DNA of 64,000 bases from Planctomycetota bacterium (GTDB taxonomy: Bacteria > Planctomycetota > UBA1135 > UBA2386), in NCBI GenBank assembly GCA_020638695.1, contig JACKIB010000008.1, positions 62,001-126,000 of the forward strand. The letters are read 5' to 3'. A model generated the notes under the pieces. That model was not told the DNA's origin. It was given only the letters and a program-made list of their open reading frames with translations, and did no database searches. Shown here in pieces: positions 18,600 through 26,639 of the stretch; position 1 is the first letter of the stretch, and every line of letters starts with the position of its first letter. A program made the translations under genes and the position numbers.

Positions 18600-19301
18600 G
18601 TGCGCGGACTCGCCCAACAGCACCGGGAGCGGGGATTCACCCTGCTCGAGATGATGATCTCGGTGGCCATCCTCGCCGTGCTCGCGGCGATCGGCGTCCC
18701 GTACTACCGCGCGTCGGTGGATCGGGCGCGCGTGACCCGAGCCAAGGAAGAGCTGCGGATCATCGCCGAGGCGATCGACGTGTTCCGCACCAGGGACTCC
18801 GACGTGAAGTTGCCGGTGACGCTCGAGGAGGTGGGGTACGGGAACAAGCTCGACCCGTGGGGTAGCCCGTACATGTACCTCAACTTCGAGGCGGGCACCG
18901 GCAACGGCATGCAGTACGCCTTGGAGAACGACTTGATCGATCCCGCAGCGGCTGCTGGCGGTGGTGGTCCGCCCGGCGGTGGTCCGCCCGGCGGTGGGGC
19001 GCCGCCCGTCGCTCCCTCGGCCGCCGAGATCGCCAGCGCCAAGACCCTCGGCTTCAAGGTCCCGCAGGGCGACGCGGTCGGCTGGTGGCGGAACTTCCGC
19101 GCGTTCCAGGCCAACCGGTCGAGCGCCTCGCAGAAGACCAAGCGCAAGGACAAGTTCCTGTTCCCGATCAACACCGACTACGACCTGTTCAGCCTGGGGC
19201 CGAACGGCAAGTCGCAGCCCGAACTGACCGGCAAGCTCTCGCTCGACGACGTGATCCGCGCCAACAACGGCGCGTTCTACGGCCAGGCGAAGGACTACTG
19301 A
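18600..19301 (+). CDS. GspG-like pseudopilin, copy 2
   Basis: A 233-residue paralogue of the preceding gene, starting with GTG. ERGFTLLEMMISVAILAVLA is the prepilin cleavage and helix region. DPWGSPYMYLNFE and TDYDLFSLGPNG match the same pseudopilin motifs. Where copy 1 has poly-glycine, this copy has a Pro/Gly repeat (PPGGGPPGGG) of about 15-base DNA units. The central 60 residues differ and the ends are almost the same, which suggests divergence limited to one exposed segment. It ends seven bases inside the convergent isomerase gene. Confidence 0.85.
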   Translation: MRGLAQQHRERGFTLLEMMISVAILAVLAAIGVPYYRASVDRARVTRAKEELRIIAEAIDVFRTRDSDVKLPVTLEEVGYGNKLDPWGSPYMYLNFEAGTGNGMQYALENDLIDPAAAAGGGGPPGGGPPGGGAPPVAPSAAEIASAKTLGFKVPQGDAVGWWRNFRAFQANRSSASQKTKRKDKFLFPINTDYDLFSLGPNGKSQPELTGKLSLDDVIRANNGAFYGQAKDY

Positions 19302-20125
19302 TCCGCGCCGCCCGCGGCGTGGAACACCCGGGCACACACCGCCAGCGCCTCCGGAGCGCAGTGGCTGGAGCGTGACAGCTCGAAGCACACCGGCCCGCGG
19401 TAGCCCGCCGCCCGGAGCGCCCCGAACACCGCCGCGAAGTCGACGTCGCCCTCGCCGGGGAGGAGGTGCTCGTGCACACCCACCCGCATGTCCTCGAGGT
19501 GCACTTGGCGCAGCTGCATCGCGACCGACGGGACGAGTTGTGCGGGCTCCCCCTCGCGGTTGGCGTACAGGTGGCCGATGTCGAGCGTGATCGCCGGGGC
19601 CGACCCGCCGAGCGCGGTGCACAGCCCCAGGTAGTCCGCGGTGGTCGCCACCGCCATGCCGGGCTCCGGCTCGAGCGCCGGTTCGAGGCCGGCGCCGCGA
19701 ATCGCGGCACACGCCACCTCGATCCCGGACCGCAGCACCGCGCCGCTGTCCGCGCCGGGCGCGCGGTCGATGCCGGAGAAGAACGACACCACCCGGGCCC
19801 CCAACACCGCGCCGATCTCCGCGACACGCTGCAGGAACGCCACCCGCCGCGCCCGCCCCTGCGGGTCGCGGGTCATCAGGGTCGGCTCGTGCTTGTGCCG
19901 TGAGTCGAGCAGGAAGCGCGCCCCGGTCTCGATCACCGGGGTCAACCCCAGCCGGTCGAGCAGCGCCGCGACCTCGTCGATCTCCCGGGCGCTACAGGTG
20001 AACGGGTCGAGGTGTCCGACGTCGGGCGTCAGCGCCACCGCGCGGTAGCCGGAGTCCGCCAGCAGGTGCAGCGCGTCGCCGAGCCGGTGATTCTGCAGAC
20101 CGTTGGTGTTGTAGCCGAGCAGCAC
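19295..20125 (-). CDS. Sugar phosphate isomerase/epimerase family protein
   Basis: A 276-residue TIM-barrel protein of the xylose isomerase-like/AP endonuclease 2 superfamily. LGYNTNGLQNHRLGDALHLL forms the first strand and helix, ALTPDVGHLDP the second, LEPEPGMA the central metal-ligand glutamate strand, ITLDIGHLYANREGEP the conserved DxGH metal-binding strand and VHLEDMRVGVHEHLLPGEGDVDF the later ligands. The substrate is not evident. It starts with GTG and lies nine bases after the stop of the membrane-anchored protein gene, so it likely belongs to the fmt-rsmB operon. Confidence 0.75.
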   Translation of the reverse strand: MLLGYNTNGLQNHRLGDALHLLADSGYRAVALTPDVGHLDPFTCSAREIDEVAALLDRLGLTPVIETGARFLLDSRHKHEPTLMTRDPQGRARRVAFLQRVAEIGAVLGARVVSFFSGIDRAPGADSGAVLRSGIEVACAAIRGAGLEPALEPEPGMAVATTADYLGLCTALGGSAPAITLDIGHLYANREGEPAQLVPSVAMQLRQVHLEDMRVGVHEHLLPGEGDVDFAAVFGALRAAGYRGPVCFELSRSSHCAPEALAVCARVFHAAGGADQ

Positions 20126-20134
20126 CCCGCGCGG

Positions 20135-20725
20135 TCACTTCTGCCGGTTGGGCTTCGCCTTGCGCACCCGACCCTTCAGCTTGTCGTACTGGTTGAACCG
20201 CCGCTGCAGCTGCCGGTAGATCCCCGGCATCTCCCAGCCCTCCATGTCGGCCTCCTCGAGCCAGTTGGTGTACGGCTCCAGGTGCTTGTCGAGCTTGGTG
20301 AGCGTCTCCCAGCTGTCGTTGATCAACGTGTTGAACTTCTGCTGGTCGCCCGCCGCCTGGGCTTTGCGGGCGTCGAGGTCGAGCGTCTTGGCCTTGTTGT
20401 AGAGTTCGTCCGCGGCGGTGAGGGTCGCGGTCTCGAGAGTCGGTGGGGCCTTGGTCGGCGGCTTGCCGGGCTTGGCCTGCATCGCCGGTTCGGGCAACGA
20501 ACTCTTGGCCGCCGGCTTCTCCGGTTCGGTCTTCGCCGCCGGCGTCTTCGGCTTCGGCTTCGGCGCCTCCGTCTTGCTCGACATCATCGAGAGCACCACG
20601 ATGAGGACGCCGACCACCACCACACCACCGACGATGATCGGCATGTAGTTGGGTGCGGGGGCGGCGCGCCGGGCACCGGAACGGGATTGCGAGCTTCTGC
20701 GGGCGGCCATGGGGGCGGAAGTCAT
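20135..20725 (-). CDS. Single-pass membrane-anchored protein of unknown function
   Basis: A 196-residue protein from ATG 20725. A basic N-terminus precedes one hydrophobic helix (about 28-47, IIVGGVVVVGVLIVVLSMM). A Lys/Pro/Ala-rich linker (about 50-95) then leads to a helical C-terminal domain with many charged residues (ELYNKAKTLDLDARKAQAAG, IYRQLQRRFNQYDKLKGRVR). The architecture suggests a cytoplasmic N-terminus and a periplasmic helical domain on a flexible stalk. No family was recognised. It sits 40 bases downstream of rsmB. Confidence 0.7.
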   Translation of the reverse strand: MTSAPMAARRSSQSRSGARRAAPAPNYMPIIVGGVVVVGVLIVVLSMMSSKTEAPKPKPKTPAAKTEPEKPAAKSSLPEPAMQAKPGKPPTKAPPTLETATLTAADELYNKAKTLDLDARKAQAAGDQQKFNTLINDSWETLTKLDKHLEPYTNWLEEADMEGWEMPGIYRQLQRRFNQYDKLKGRVRKAKPNRQK

Positions 20726-20765
20726 AGCAGGAAGGTCCCGGCCCGGACAGCAGCAGAGGCCCGCG

Positions 20766-22214
20766 TCAGCCGACGCGCAGCACCGCGAAGTACCCGCCGT
20801 CACACCCGAAGGGTTCCGGCAGCGTGAGTTGCTCGCGGAGCAACTCGCGGCCCGGGCCCTGCGCGAGAGCCGCGTCGACCACCTGGCGGTTCTCCTCCGG
20901 TTCGATCGAGCAGGTCGAGTAGACCACCGTGCCACCGGGCCGACACGCCGCCAGCCCGCGCGACAACAGTTCGGTCTGCGCGGCGGCCAGGGTCGCGAAC
21001 GCGGCTCCGTCGAGCCGCCGACGCACCTCCACCCGCCGCGCCAGGACCCCGGTGTTGGAGCACGGCACGTCGACCAGAACCCGATCGACCAGGGGTGACT
21101 CCGGACCCGGCGGCAGCGCGTCGGCCGGGATCACGGCGACCCGCGCGGTCAGCTGCAGCCGTCGCGCGTTCTCGCCGATCCGTTCCGCGCGCGAGGGGTC
21201 GCGGTCGTGCGCCAACACTCGACCGGCGTCCCCTACCGCCTCGGCGAGCAGCATCGTCTTTGTGCCCGGAGCCGCGCACAGGTCGAGCACCGTGTCGCCG
21301 GACTGCGCTTCCACCGCGCGGGCGGCAGCCACCGCGGTGGGGTCTTGGGCGATGCACCATCCGGCGCGGAACGGCTCGGTGGCAAACGGTTGGCCGTCTT
21401 CCACCACCAGCAGGTCGTCGTCGATCGCGCGGGCGGTGACCCCGGCGCGGCGCAGGGCGTCTTGCAACTCCGCGGTGGAAGGCGCCAGCCAGGTGCGGCG
21501 CAGCACCACTTCCGGGGGCAGGCTGGCGGCCACCGCGCACATCTCCGCGTCGGCGAAGCCGAACGCGTCGACCCAGCGCCGGGTCAGGAAGTCCGGCAGC
21601 CCGTAGCGCACGGCGAGAAACTCCGCGGTGCCCGCCGTGGGCAGGACGTCACCGTCGAACACCAGCGCGCGCGCACCACCTGGACCCTCCGGGAGCGGGA
21701 TCTCGCGCCGAGGCGTCGTCGGCTCGGCGGCGCGACCGAGCACCGTGGTCGCCAGCCGGCGCAGGACCGCGTTGACGAACGCGCCGTGCGGGGTCCGCGT
21801 CTCGGGGTCGGGCTGCAGCAGCGCGACGGTCTCGTGCACCACGGCGTGCTGCGGGATGCGCGACGAGAACAGCAGTTGGTAGGCGCCGAGCCGCAGCGCC
21901 GAACGAAGCTCCGGTTCGCCCGGCAGCTTGCGGGTGACCAGCCGCGCCAACACGAAGTCGAGCAGCAGGTGGTTGCGCTCGGTCCCCTGGCAGAGTTCGA
22001 ACGCCAACCCGCGGTCGGCCGGCGACAACCCCTCGACCTGCAACGCGTCGCGCAGCCGCGGGCGCGCACCGCTCTCCACCGCGATCAGTGCCTGCCAGGC
22101 CGCGTGGCGGGCGGTCGACGCGCGCCCCGGCGTCGCGCTCGCTGCGGGGCGCCGGCAGCCGTTCCGTTCGCGCCGCGGTTCCCGCGCCCTCTTCGGCTCG
22201 CGCTTCGGCGTCAC
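20766..22214 (-). CDS. rsmB: 16S rRNA (cytosine(967)-C(5))-methyltransferase-like
   Basis: A 482-residue RNA m5C methyltransferase. The N-terminal NusB-like helical domain (about 30-160) includes ALRLGAYQLLFSSRIPQHAVVHETV. The Rossmann domain has the SAM-binding LDLCAAPGTKT, and DVPCSNTGVLARR carries the conserved Pro-Cys. YSTCSIEPEEN holds the catalytic cysteine. This matches RsmB-type enzymes, which methylate C967 in the small-subunit rRNA. The start is taken as GTG 22214, 31 bases after the fmt stop, and a basic N-terminal tail of about 25 residues follows. Confidence 0.88.
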   Translation of the reverse strand: MTPKREPKRAREPRRERNGCRRPAASATPGRASTARHAAWQALIAVESGARPRLRDALQVEGLSPADRGLAFELCQGTERNHLLLDFVLARLVTRKLPGEPELRSALRLGAYQLLFSSRIPQHAVVHETVALLQPDPETRTPHGAFVNAVLRRLATTVLGRAAEPTTPRREIPLPEGPGGARALVFDGDVLPTAGTAEFLAVRYGLPDFLTRRWVDAFGFADAEMCAVAASLPPEVVLRRTWLAPSTAELQDALRRAGVTARAIDDDLLVVEDGQPFATEPFRAGWCIAQDPTAVAAARAVEAQSGDTVLDLCAAPGTKTMLLAEAVGDAGRVLAHDRDPSRAERIGENARRLQLTARVAVIPADALPPGPESPLVDRVLVDVPCSNTGVLARRVEVRRRLDGAAFATLAAAQTELLSRGLAACRPGGTVVYSTCSIEPEENRQVVDAALAQGPGRELLREQLTLPEPFGCDGGYFAVLRVG

Positions 22215-22245
22215 CGGTCGCGCGCCGCGGACGGGAAGCCGTAGC

Positions 22246-23178
22246 TCATCCGAACCGAGCGTCCGGTGGCAACGGATGGCCGCGCACCCACTCACCGGCG
22301 GTCATTCGGCGGCCGTTCTCCGGCTTGATCGTGGTGATCCGGTACAGCTCCTTGCCGGTGCACACGCGGATTCCCTCCTCGCCCGCCGACTGGATCGCCC
22401 CGGTCACGCCGAGCCCGTAGTAGTCCGGCTCGACCTCGCCTTCCATCACGATGAAGCGCCGCGAGCCGAGCCGGGTCTGGCCGCCCGGCTTGGGGGACAT
22501 GGCGCGCACCAGCAGCTCGATCTCCTCGGCGGTCTTCGACCAATCGATGATCCCGTCGGCCTTCTCGATCTTCGGCGCGACCGTCGCCTTGGCGTGGTCC
22601 TGCGGCGTGTAGGTGTCCTTGCCGGCATCGATGCGCTGCAGCGCCTTCACCACGGCCTTGCCGGACAGCTCGCTGAGCTCCTTGTAGAGCGAGCCGGCGG
22701 TCGCCTTGGGGTCGATCGGGTGCTTCTCCGCCAACAGGATGTCGCCGGTGTCGATCCCGTCGGCGAGCCGGAAGATCGTCACCCCGGTCTCGTCACGCCC
22801 ATCGCGGATCGCCGGCTGGATCGGCGCGGCGCCGCGGTACAGCGGCAGCAGCGACGCGTGCGCGTTGATGCACCCCTTGGCGGGCAGGTCGTAGAGCTCG
22901 GGCTTCATGATCACCCCGTAGCTGACCACCACGCCGATGTCCGCGCCGACCGCGGCGAGCTTCTTCATGAACTCGGGATCGTGCACGTCCTTGGGCTGCG
23001 CGCAATCGAGGCCGAGCTGCTCGCTCTCGAGCCGGACCTCCTGCGGGTAGATCTTGCGGCCCCGCCCACGTGGCGAATCCGGCTTGGTCACGACCAATTG
23101 CGGCACGAACCCGGCCTCGACCATCGCCCGCAGGCTGGGCAGGGCGTAGTCGCTGGTGCCGAAGAAGAGGATCTTCAA
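22246..23178 (-). CDS. fmt: Methionyl-tRNA formyltransferase
   Basis: A 310-residue enzyme that formylates initiator Met-tRNA. KILFFGTSDYALPSLRAM is the N-terminal fold. NAHASLLPLYRGAAPI contains the catalytic Asn and His and the SLLP motif, and LADGIDTGDIL the conserved aspartate. The C-terminal OB-like domain follows GGQTRLGSRRF. The start is a TTG at 23178 that places the first strand directly after it; no strong ribosome-binding site is visible. It heads an operon with rsmB. Confidence 0.93.
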   Translation of the reverse strand: MKILFFGTSDYALPSLRAMVEAGFVPQLVVTKPDSPRGRGRKIYPQEVRLESEQLGLDCAQPKDVHDPEFMKKLAAVGADIGVVVSYGVIMKPELYDLPAKGCINAHASLLPLYRGAAPIQPAIRDGRDETGVTIFRLADGIDTGDILLAEKHPIDPKATAGSLYKELSELSGKAVVKALQRIDAGKDTYTPQDHAKATVAPKIEKADGIIDWSKTAEEIELLVRAMSPKPGGQTRLGSRRFIVMEGEVEPDYYGLGVTGAIQSAGEEGIRVCTGKELYRITTIKPENGRRMTAGEWVRGHPLPPDARFG

Positions 23179-23351
23179 TGCGAGTTTGGAGCAGGAATGA
23201 AGATCCGCGGAGCGTATCGGCCGGCGAAGGTCGGGGGCAAGCGCGCGCAGGGATTCCGAGCGCGTGGCGCAGCGGCGCGCCACGCCGGCGAGCGGCGAGG
23301 AGTTGCGCGAACGCCGCGACCAGGGGATGACTGGTCTGCATTCCGAGTCCG

Positions 23352-24170
23352 ATGCACACCCCACCGATTCCCGACGATCCGTTCGCCCTGGTCGAACACC
23401 CACCGCTGGCGGCGGCCGGCGAGGCCGAAGTGCGGGTGTTCGGGGCGCCGGCGCGGATGCTCGCGCTGCCACAGCGGCGGCAACGCCGCGGGATCCCCGA
23501 CCGCCGCCGGCCGGTGTTCCAGGAGTGTCGCGCGGAGGCGATCATCCGCACGGAGGCGGTGTGGCGAGCGCCGGGGATGGCCCTCACCGGCAACGCATTC
23601 CCGTTCGCCGCCCGCCAGCTGGTGCTGTGGGCGACCGAGCGGCGCCGCGAACCGACGCACGAGATGTTGGCGGTTGCCTGCACGGTCTGCGACGTGGCAC
23701 CGGCATCGGCGATGGTCAACAGCATGGGCGCCGCGGGTTCGATCACCCGCAGCCACGTGCACCTGGTCGCCGACGTCGAGCCGTTCCTCGATTCGCTGCC
23801 GTGCTCGGGCATCGCGCCCGCCGCGGTTCACCTGACCGACGCGCAGGCCGCGGGCTGCACCCTGTTGCAGCTCGACCCACCGTTCCCCGCGGTAGCCGTG
23901 GGGATCCGCGGCCCCGCCGCGGCGCGGGCGGCGGCGATGCACCACCTGCTCGAATGCCGGACCACACCGTCGTTCAACCTGGTCGGCGTGCCGGGCACGC
24001 TGTGGCTGCTCCCGCGCGCGGTCGAGACTCCGGCGCCGCACTTCGACCAGGCGCTGGGCGGCGCGGAGCTGTGGGGTCGGTGGTGCTTCAACGACACCGA
24101 CGCGTTCTCCCGGGCGACCTCCGACGATCTCGAGGCGGCGCTGGCGCACGCCTGCTGCCCGCGCGCCTGA
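23352..24170 (+). CDS. HIT-like nucleotidyltransferase superfamily protein (predicted)
   Basis: A 272-residue protein of uncertain assignment. TGNAFPFAARQLVLW resembles the strand where GalT/Ap4A phosphorylase-like proteins hold the nucleotide. NSMGAAGSITRSHVHLVAD has the small-residue run followed by HxH seen at the catalytic site of that superfamily. The remaining sequence is not typical, so the catalytic function is a guess. It is divergent from fmt across 173 bases and converges on scpA. Confidence 0.5.
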   Translation: MHTPPIPDDPFALVEHPPLAAAGEAEVRVFGAPARMLALPQRRQRRGIPDRRRPVFQECRAEAIIRTEAVWRAPGMALTGNAFPFAARQLVLWATERRREPTHEMLAVACTVCDVAPASAMVNSMGAAGSITRSHVHLVADVEPFLDSLPCSGIAPAAVHLTDAQAAGCTLLQLDPPFPAVAVGIRGPAAARAAAMHHLLECRTTPSFNLVGVPGTLWLLPRAVETPAPHFDQALGGAELWGRWCFNDTDAFSRATSDDLEAALAHACCPRA

Positions 24171-24193
24171 AGCTGGCTCGGAGCGGGCTCGGG

Positions 24194-25009
24194 CTACTCG
24201 GCGCCCGCCGCGTCCTCGAGCGGGTCGAACCCCTGGCGGTCGCCCCGCAGGATCTCGTCCGGCGTGACGTCCATCCGCGGGCCGCGGAACGCGACCACGA
24301 TGCGCCGCGTCGCGTCGTCTTGGTAGGCGCTCAGGTAGCCCTGCTTCATCATCTCCAAGCACGCGGTGAACACGCCGATCAACTCGTAGCGACCACGGCT
24401 GGGGTCGAACAGCGACACGAAATCCACTTCGCGGGCCGTGGCGCCGCGCAGGTGGTCGAGGATCTGCGCGACGAAGTCGTCGACGGTCCGGCGCGCGACG
24501 TCGAAGTGCAGCTCGCGATCCGAACCGGTCTCCTCCAGCAGGCGCGCGAACGCCTCGGTGAGGTCCCAGATCTGGATGTTGCCGAGGTCGAAGGTTCGCT
24601 CCTCGTCGGGCTTGGTGTCCGGCAGCTCGGGTGGCGCAGGCAATACCGGCGGCAGCATCTGACCGCGCCGCTCCATCATCGCGGCGAGCCGCCGGGAGAT
24701 GTCGCGGTAGCGCTTGTACTCCAGCAGGCGCTGGATCAAGTCGTCCTTGGGGTCGAGGTCCTGCTCCAGGTCGATCTCCTCGCGCGGCAGCAGCTCGCGC
24801 GACTTGATCTCCATCAGCGTGCTGGCCATCACCACGAAATCGCCGAGGTCGGACAGGTCCAGCGCCTCGAGCACGTCCAGGTGGGCGAGGTACTGGTCGA
24901 GCACGGTGGCGATGCGCACGTCGTGGATGTCCACTTCCTGCTGCTTCACCAGGTGGAGCAGCAGGTCCATGGGCCCGGAGAAGACCGGCAGCTCGACGCG
25001 GTACGACAT
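24194..25009 (-). CDS. scpA: Segregation and condensation protein A
   Basis: The 271-residue kleisin subunit of the SMC-ScpAB condensin. YRVELPVFSGPMDLLLHLVK (4-23) is the typical N-terminal SMC-binding segment. VVMASTLMEIKSRELLP is the conserved middle helix, and the C-terminal winged helix region is LIGVFTACLEMMKQGYLSAYQ. An acidic stretch (EEIDLEQDLDPKDD) connects the domains, as usual for the family. scpB and smc are not in the window. It is divergent from kdsD. Confidence 0.9.
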   Translation of the reverse strand: MSYRVELPVFSGPMDLLLHLVKQQEVDIHDVRIATVLDQYLAHLDVLEALDLSDLGDFVVMASTLMEIKSRELLPREEIDLEQDLDPKDDLIQRLLEYKRYRDISRRLAAMMERRGQMLPPVLPAPPELPDTKPDEERTFDLGNIQIWDLTEAFARLLEETGSDRELHFDVARRTVDDFVAQILDHLRGATAREVDFVSLFDPSRGRYELIGVFTACLEMMKQGYLSAYQDDATRRIVVAFRGPRMDVTPDEILRGDRQGFDPLEDAAGAE

Positions 25010-25108
25010 GCGCTTTCGGAGTGTAGCGCCCGCCGCAGCGCGAAGCGATTCCGGGGCGCGGCAGGCCGCGGGTGAGGGCGGAATGCCCGGCGGGAATGAC
25101 CGGCGGCG

Positions 25109-25117
25109 TGCTACGCT
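25109..25117 (+). promoter_or_regulatory. Extended -10 promoter of the LPS operon
   Basis: TG at 25109-25110 with TACGCT at 25112-25117 forms an extended -10 element like the one at 15769-15777. The ATG of kdsD lies 11 bases after it, so the leader is very short or absent. Confidence 0.4.
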
Positions 25118-25128
25118 GCTGCGGCCTG

Positions 25129-26100
25129 ATGGACTCCAGGATCGAACTGGCCAAGCTGATCATCAAGCAGGAGGCGGAGGCGGTGGGCCAGGTCGCCGAG
25201 CGCTTGGGGGAGAGCTTCGTCACCGTGGTCGAACGCATGCTGGCGCTGCGCGGCCGGGTGGTGACCGCCGGCATGGGCAAGGCGGGGATCATCGCCGAGA
25301 AGGCATCCGCCACCTTCGCCTCGACCGGCACCCCTTCGATCTTCCTCCACCCCGCCGAAGCGGTGCACGGCGACCTCGGTCGGGTGATGTCGGGCGATCT
25401 GCTGCTCGCGTTCTCGAAATCGGGCGAAACCGAAGAGGTGCTGCGGCTCCTCGGGCCGGTGAAGGGAGAAGGCGTACCGGTAGTGGCGATCACCCAGAGC
25501 CCGACCTCGAGCCTCGGACGCCACTCCGACCACGTGCTCGAGCTCGGCAACATCGCCGAGGCGGGGGCGTTCGGCCTCGCCCCTTCCGCCTCGACCACCG
25601 CGATGCTGGCGCTGGCCGACGCTTTGGCGCTGGTGGTGATGGAGGGCCGCCGCTTCGGCCCGGACGAGTTCGCGCGGTTCCACCCCGGCGGCACGCTCGG
25701 CCGGCGGTTGATGAAGGTCAACGAACTGATGCGACGCGGCGACCGCAACCCGACCGTGAAAGCCGGGTCATCGGTGCTCGAGGCGATCCGCGTGATGAGC
25801 CAGACCGCCGGGCGCCCGGGTGCGACCACGGTGGTCGACGACAAGGGGTTGCTGGTCGGGTTCTTCACGGACGGCGATCTGCGGCGGCTGCTGGAGTCCG
25901 GCCGCGACTCGGTGCGCGACATCCTGATCGACGAGGTGATGACCGCGGCGCCAAAGACCATCGCCCCCGATACGTTCGCCCTCGAGGCGCTCGCGTACTT
26001 GCACAAGCACCGGGTCGACTCGATGCCGGTGGTCGACCACGACGGCATCGCACTGGGTCTGCTCGACGTCCAGGACCTGCTCGACCTCAAGATCGGATGA
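25129..26100 (+). CDS. kdsD: D-arabinose 5-phosphate isomerase (KdsD/KpsF family)
   Basis: A 323-residue SIS-CBS protein that converts ribulose 5-phosphate to arabinose 5-phosphate, the entry to Kdo synthesis. The SIS domain (about 30-175) has VVTAGMGKAGIIAEKASATF, HGDLGRVMSGD and FSKSGETEEV. Two CBS repeats follow, beginning near VKAGSSVLEAIRVMSQTA and MTAAPKTIAPDTFALEALAY. It starts at ATG 25129 and its last bases overlap kdsC as ATGA, so the first two LPS genes are coupled. It heads a four-gene LPS operon. Confidence 0.93.
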   Translation: MDSRIELAKLIIKQEAEAVGQVAERLGESFVTVVERMLALRGRVVTAGMGKAGIIAEKASATFASTGTPSIFLHPAEAVHGDLGRVMSGDLLLAFSKSGETEEVLRLLGPVKGEGVPVVAITQSPTSSLGRHSDHVLELGNIAEAGAFGLAPSASTTAMLALADALALVVMEGRRFGPDEFARFHPGGTLGRRLMKVNELMRRGDRNPTVKAGSSVLEAIRVMSQTAGRPGATTVVDDKGLLVGFFTDGDLRRLLESGRDSVRDILIDEVMTAAPKTIAPDTFALEALAYLHKHRVDSMPVVDHDGIALGLLDVQDLLDLKIG

Positions 26101-26639
26101 CCGCGCAACCCGCACCTGTCGCCGCCGAGAAGCTGACCAAGATCCGCTTCCTGTTGACCGACGTCGACGGCGTGCTGACCAACGGCGACCTGCACTACGA
26201 CCACGCCGGCAACGAGTCGAAGGTGTTCCACGTGCTCGACGGGGCGGGCTTCGCGTACTGGCACCGCGCCGGGTTCGCTTCCGGGTTCCTGTCGGGCCGA
26301 CCTTGCGCCGCGGTCGAACACCGCGCGCGCCATTTGAAGATCCACGAGGTGCACTTGGGCAACCTCGACAAGCTCCCGGTGCTGTTGGACATCGCTGCGC
26401 GCTGGGAGCTCCAGCTCGACGAGATCGCCTACATCGGCGACGACCTACTCGACCTCGCGGTGCTGCGCCAGGTCGGGCTGGCGGTGACCGTGCCGAACGG
26501 GCGCCCCGAGGTGCATGCCGCGGCCGACTTCATCACCGCCACCCCCGGTGGTCGTGGCGTGGTTCGCGAAGTGGTCGAGATGCTGCTGAAGGCCAAGGGG
26601 ATGTGGGACGAGGTCGTGGCCACGGACGGGCGGGCATGA
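26097..26639 (+). CDS. kdsC: 3-deoxy-D-manno-octulosonate 8-phosphate phosphatase
   Basis: A 180-residue HAD phosphatase that releases Kdo from Kdo 8-phosphate. FLLTDVDGVLTNG contains both catalytic aspartates, FLSGRP the motif II Ser/Thr region, and YIGDDLLDLAVL the motif IV acidic pair. DADLDKLPVL-like spacing (GNLDKLPVLL) carries the motif III Lys. The length fits the cap-less tetrameric KdsC family. Its first four bases overlap kdsD and its last four overlap the LptC/A-like gene, both as ATGA. Confidence 0.93.
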   Translation: MTAQPAPVAAEKLTKIRFLLTDVDGVLTNGDLHYDHAGNESKVFHVLDGAGFAYWHRAGFASGFLSGRPCAAVEHRARHLKIHEVHLGNLDKLPVLLDIAARWELQLDEIAYIGDDLLDLAVLRQVGLAVTVPNGRPEVHAAADFITATPGGRGVVREVVEMLLKAKGMWDEVVATDGRA

